DNA of 44,736 nt from Candidatus Nanopelagicales bacterium (GTDB lineage: Bacteria > Actinomycetota > Actinomycetes > S36-B12 > UBA5976): assembly GCA_018402365.1 (NCBI GenBank), contig JAGYJD010000013.1, forward strand, positions 1 to 44,736, read 5' to 3'. Shown in pieces: positions 43,438-44,736 of the stretch (the stretch's first letter is position 1; the number at the start of each line of letters is the position of its first letter). Position numbers and translations under genes: made by a program. The notes beneath the pieces are model-generated. The model saw nothing but the letters and a program-made list of their open reading frames with translations, had not been told where the DNA came from and did not search any database.

Positions 43438-44394
43438 GTGATTGACTCACTATTGGCACTATTAAAACCACTTGAGTATGCGATTAGTGCTGTCTTGGTT
43501 TTTTGGCACAGCGTATTCTCATTTGTGTTAGACCCAACCCTTGGTGCCACTTGGGCGCTGGCCATTGTGGGCCTTGTTGTCACGGTGCGAATTCTTATCA
43601 TTCCACTCTTTGTTAAGCAGGTTAAAAGCCAGCGGAACCTTCAAGTGCTTCAACCCCGGATGAAGGAATTGCAAAAGAAGTATGCGGGGGATCGCGAAAA
43701 GCTTGGTCAAGAAATGATGAAGCTTTATAAAGAAACCGGCACCAATCCACTCGCCTCCTGCTTTCCCATTTTGCTGCAAGCCCCAATTTTCTTCGCCCTC
43801 TTTAGGGTGCTGCAATATGGAATCTCTCAACAGCAACCTTTGGGTTTCTTTAACGGGAGAGAGGAACTGCTAACCCAAGCCTACGAAGCTACAATTTTTG
43901 GCGTTCCCCTTTGGGCATACTTTTTAGGGACCATCGGAACCAACAGCCCTGAGCTAATAGCTAGCGGAGCTGACTTTTCAACCGTCAGAATCATGACCTT
44001 AATTTTGGTGGTCTTTATGTCTGCCACCACCTTTTTAACCCAGCGCCAACTACTAGTTAAAAATATGGCTGCTGACAACCCAATGGCCCAACAGCAAAAA
44101 ATCTTGTTGTATGTGTTCCCTTTTATTTTCGCGGTTGGTGGAGTGGGCTTTCCGATTGGTGTTTTGATTTACTGGTCAACTACCAACGTTTGGTCAATGG
44201 GGCAGCAGTTCTGGATTATCAGAAACAATCCCACCCCCGGCACCCCAGCTTATGATTCCTGGGAAAAACGCAAAAAAGAGAAGCAGGCCAAAAAGGGCAT
44301 AGTCGAAGAAGACCCCAAAGCCGATGAACAAAAACCTGAGCCCCCAAAACGTCAACAGCCAAAAAAGAAGAGTCGAAAGAAGCGAAAAAACTGA
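43438..44394 (+). CDS. yidC: Membrane protein insertase YidC
   Basis: Oxa1-family insertase, 318 residues. Five predicted transmembrane segments. TM1 (TWALAIVGLVVTVRILIIPLF) carries the conserved arginine of the hydrophilic groove; the cytoplasmic hairpin with VLQPRMKELQKKYAGDREKLGQEMMKLYKETGTNPLASCFPILLQAPIFFALFRVL follows. The C-terminal tail (about 60 residues) is strongly basic, like that of ribosome-binding YidC/Oxa1 proteins. GTG at 43438 with GGAG six bases upstream. A parS-like palindrome begins four bases after the stop. Confidence 0.97.
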   Translation: MIDSLLALLKPLEYAISAVLVFWHSVFSFVLDPTLGATWALAIVGLVVTVRILIIPLFVKQVKSQRNLQVLQPRMKELQKKYAGDREKLGQEMMKLYKETGTNPLASCFPILLQAPIFFALFRVLQYGISQQQPLGFFNGREELLTQAYEATIFGVPLWAYFLGTIGTNSPELIASGADFSTVRIMTLILVVFMSATTFLTQRQLLVKNMAADNPMAQQQKILLYVFPFIFAVGGVGFPIGVLIYWSTTNVWSMGQQFWIIRNNPTPGTPAYDSWEKRKKEKQAKKGIVEEDPKADEQKPEPPKRQQPKKKSRKKRKN

Positions 44395-44397
44395 CCT

Positions 44398-44413
44398 CGT
44401 TCCACGTGGAACC
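44398..44413. promoter_or_regulatory. parS: parS-like centromere site
   Basis: The 14-bp core GTTCCACGTGGAAC (44399-44412) is a perfect palindrome and matches the ParB-binding consensus TGTTNCACGTGNAACA except at its outermost bases. It lies in the yidC-jag gap, close to oriC, and upstream of where rsmG-parA-parB usually follow. It is the only CACGTG in the window with correct flanks. Confidence 0.75.
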
Positions 44414-44434
44414 AATGCTTTAAAGGGAGTAAAA

Positions 44435-44736
44435 ATGACCGATCTCGAGCGAATTAAACAACTTGAGGCAGAGGGTGAAGCCGCTGCCGATTACTTAGAG
44501 GGCCTCTTAGATATAGCCGACCTTGATGGCGATATCGACATCGATGTTGAGGGCGATCGAGCCATGCTGAGCATTGTCGGAGCCGACCTTTCGCAATTGG
44601 TAGGCCCAGAAGGCAATGTACTTACGGCGTTGCAAGATCTAACTCGGCTGGCGGCAACCCGTGAAACTGGCGAAAAATCCCGCTTGATGCTTGACATCTC
44701 AGGTTTTAGGGCTGCCCGCAAAGAAGCACTGACCGC
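44435..44736 (+). CDS. jag: Jag/KhpB-like RNA-binding protein, 3' end outside the window
   Basis: First 100 codons of a gene that runs off the window. MTDLERIKQLEAEGEAAADYLEGLLDIADLDGDIDIDVEGDRAMLSIVGADLSQLVGPEGNVLTALQDLTRLA has the acidic start and KH-domain core (L-V-G-x-x-G-x-x-L-x-A-L-Q) of the SpoIIIJ-associated Jag protein; the R3H domain would follow. An AAAGGGAG motif precedes the ATG. The yidC-jag order is conserved in actinobacteria. Confidence 0.92.
   Translation, partial: MTDLERIKQLEAEGEAAADYLEGLLDIADLDGDIDIDVEGDRAMLSIVGADLSQLVGPEGNVLTALQDLTRLAATRETGEKSRLMLDISGFRAARKEALT

Overview
The window reads as an AT-rich, highly compacted actinobacterial chromosome around the replication origin. 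The gene order dnaA-dnaN-recF-dciA-gyrB-gyrA-DUF3566, then tRNA-Ile/tRNA-Ala, ppiA, rhomboid, crgA, DUF881, pabA and a pknB-pstP-fhaA block is the classical actinobacterial origin neighbourhood. On the other side of dnaA lie rpmH-rnpA-yidD-yidC-jag. Low GC, genes that overlap or abut at stop codons, and one-gene versions of usually larger clusters suggest a streamlined planktonic lineage, perhaps a Nanopelagicales (acI)-type freshwater actinobacterium. That taxonomic guess is inference from layout and composition only.

Layout. 1-2.1 kb: a glycosyltransferase cut by the window edge, a WecG/TagA-type transferase and a SET-domain protein. 2.2-9.6 kb: housekeeping genes (serS, two tRNA-Ser, the small SRP RNA, a polysaccharide flippase, tRNA-Pro, dnaX-recR, lysC-asd). 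9.6-14.7 kb: a polysaccharide block with a GT2-GT4 fusion, an ABC-2 polysaccharide exporter and a membrane-anchored GT2. 14.8-18.4 kb: a minimal FHA / PP2C phosphatase / PASTA kinase signalling operon. 18.4-25.2 kb: a nucleotide-sugar island (rmlD, rmlB, rmlA, DUF2304, GT2, gmd, fcl and a broken GT2) placed between pknB and pabA, which are neighbours in many actinobacteria. 25.2-28.4 kb: pabA, DUF881, crgA, rhomboid, ppiA, tRNA-Ala, a DLW-39-like protein, tRNA-Ile. 28.4-32.6 kb: a second glycosyltransferase insertion. 32.6-42.3 kb: the gyrA-to-dnaA block. 42.3-44.7 kb: the right arm of the origin.

How it works together. Replication initiation (dnaA, DnaA boxes on both sides of dnaA, a parS-like palindrome after yidC), envelope growth signalling (PknB/PstP/FHA, CrgA, DUF881) and surface-polysaccharide synthesis (dTDP-rhamnose and GDP-fucose precursors, many glycosyltransferases, a Wzx-like flippase and a Wzm/Wzt-like ABC exporter) are packed together. 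The polysaccharide genes are the accessory part and interrupt conserved synteny at several points.

Most notable observations: a near-perfect parS palindrome; a DnaA-box triplet duplicated on both sides of dnaA; a dnaA promoter whose -10 overlaps a DnaA box; an SRP RNA gene whose 3' end is overlapped by the flippase gene; an internal lysC-beta start; a recurrent leaderless-promoter motif; and a concentration of frame breaks (rmlD, two GT2 genes) plus a 22-bp duplication of the pabA 3' end inside the 19-25 kb island. The last could be real island decay or a sequence/assembly-quality effect. I saw no insertion sequence, phage gene or CRISPR array.
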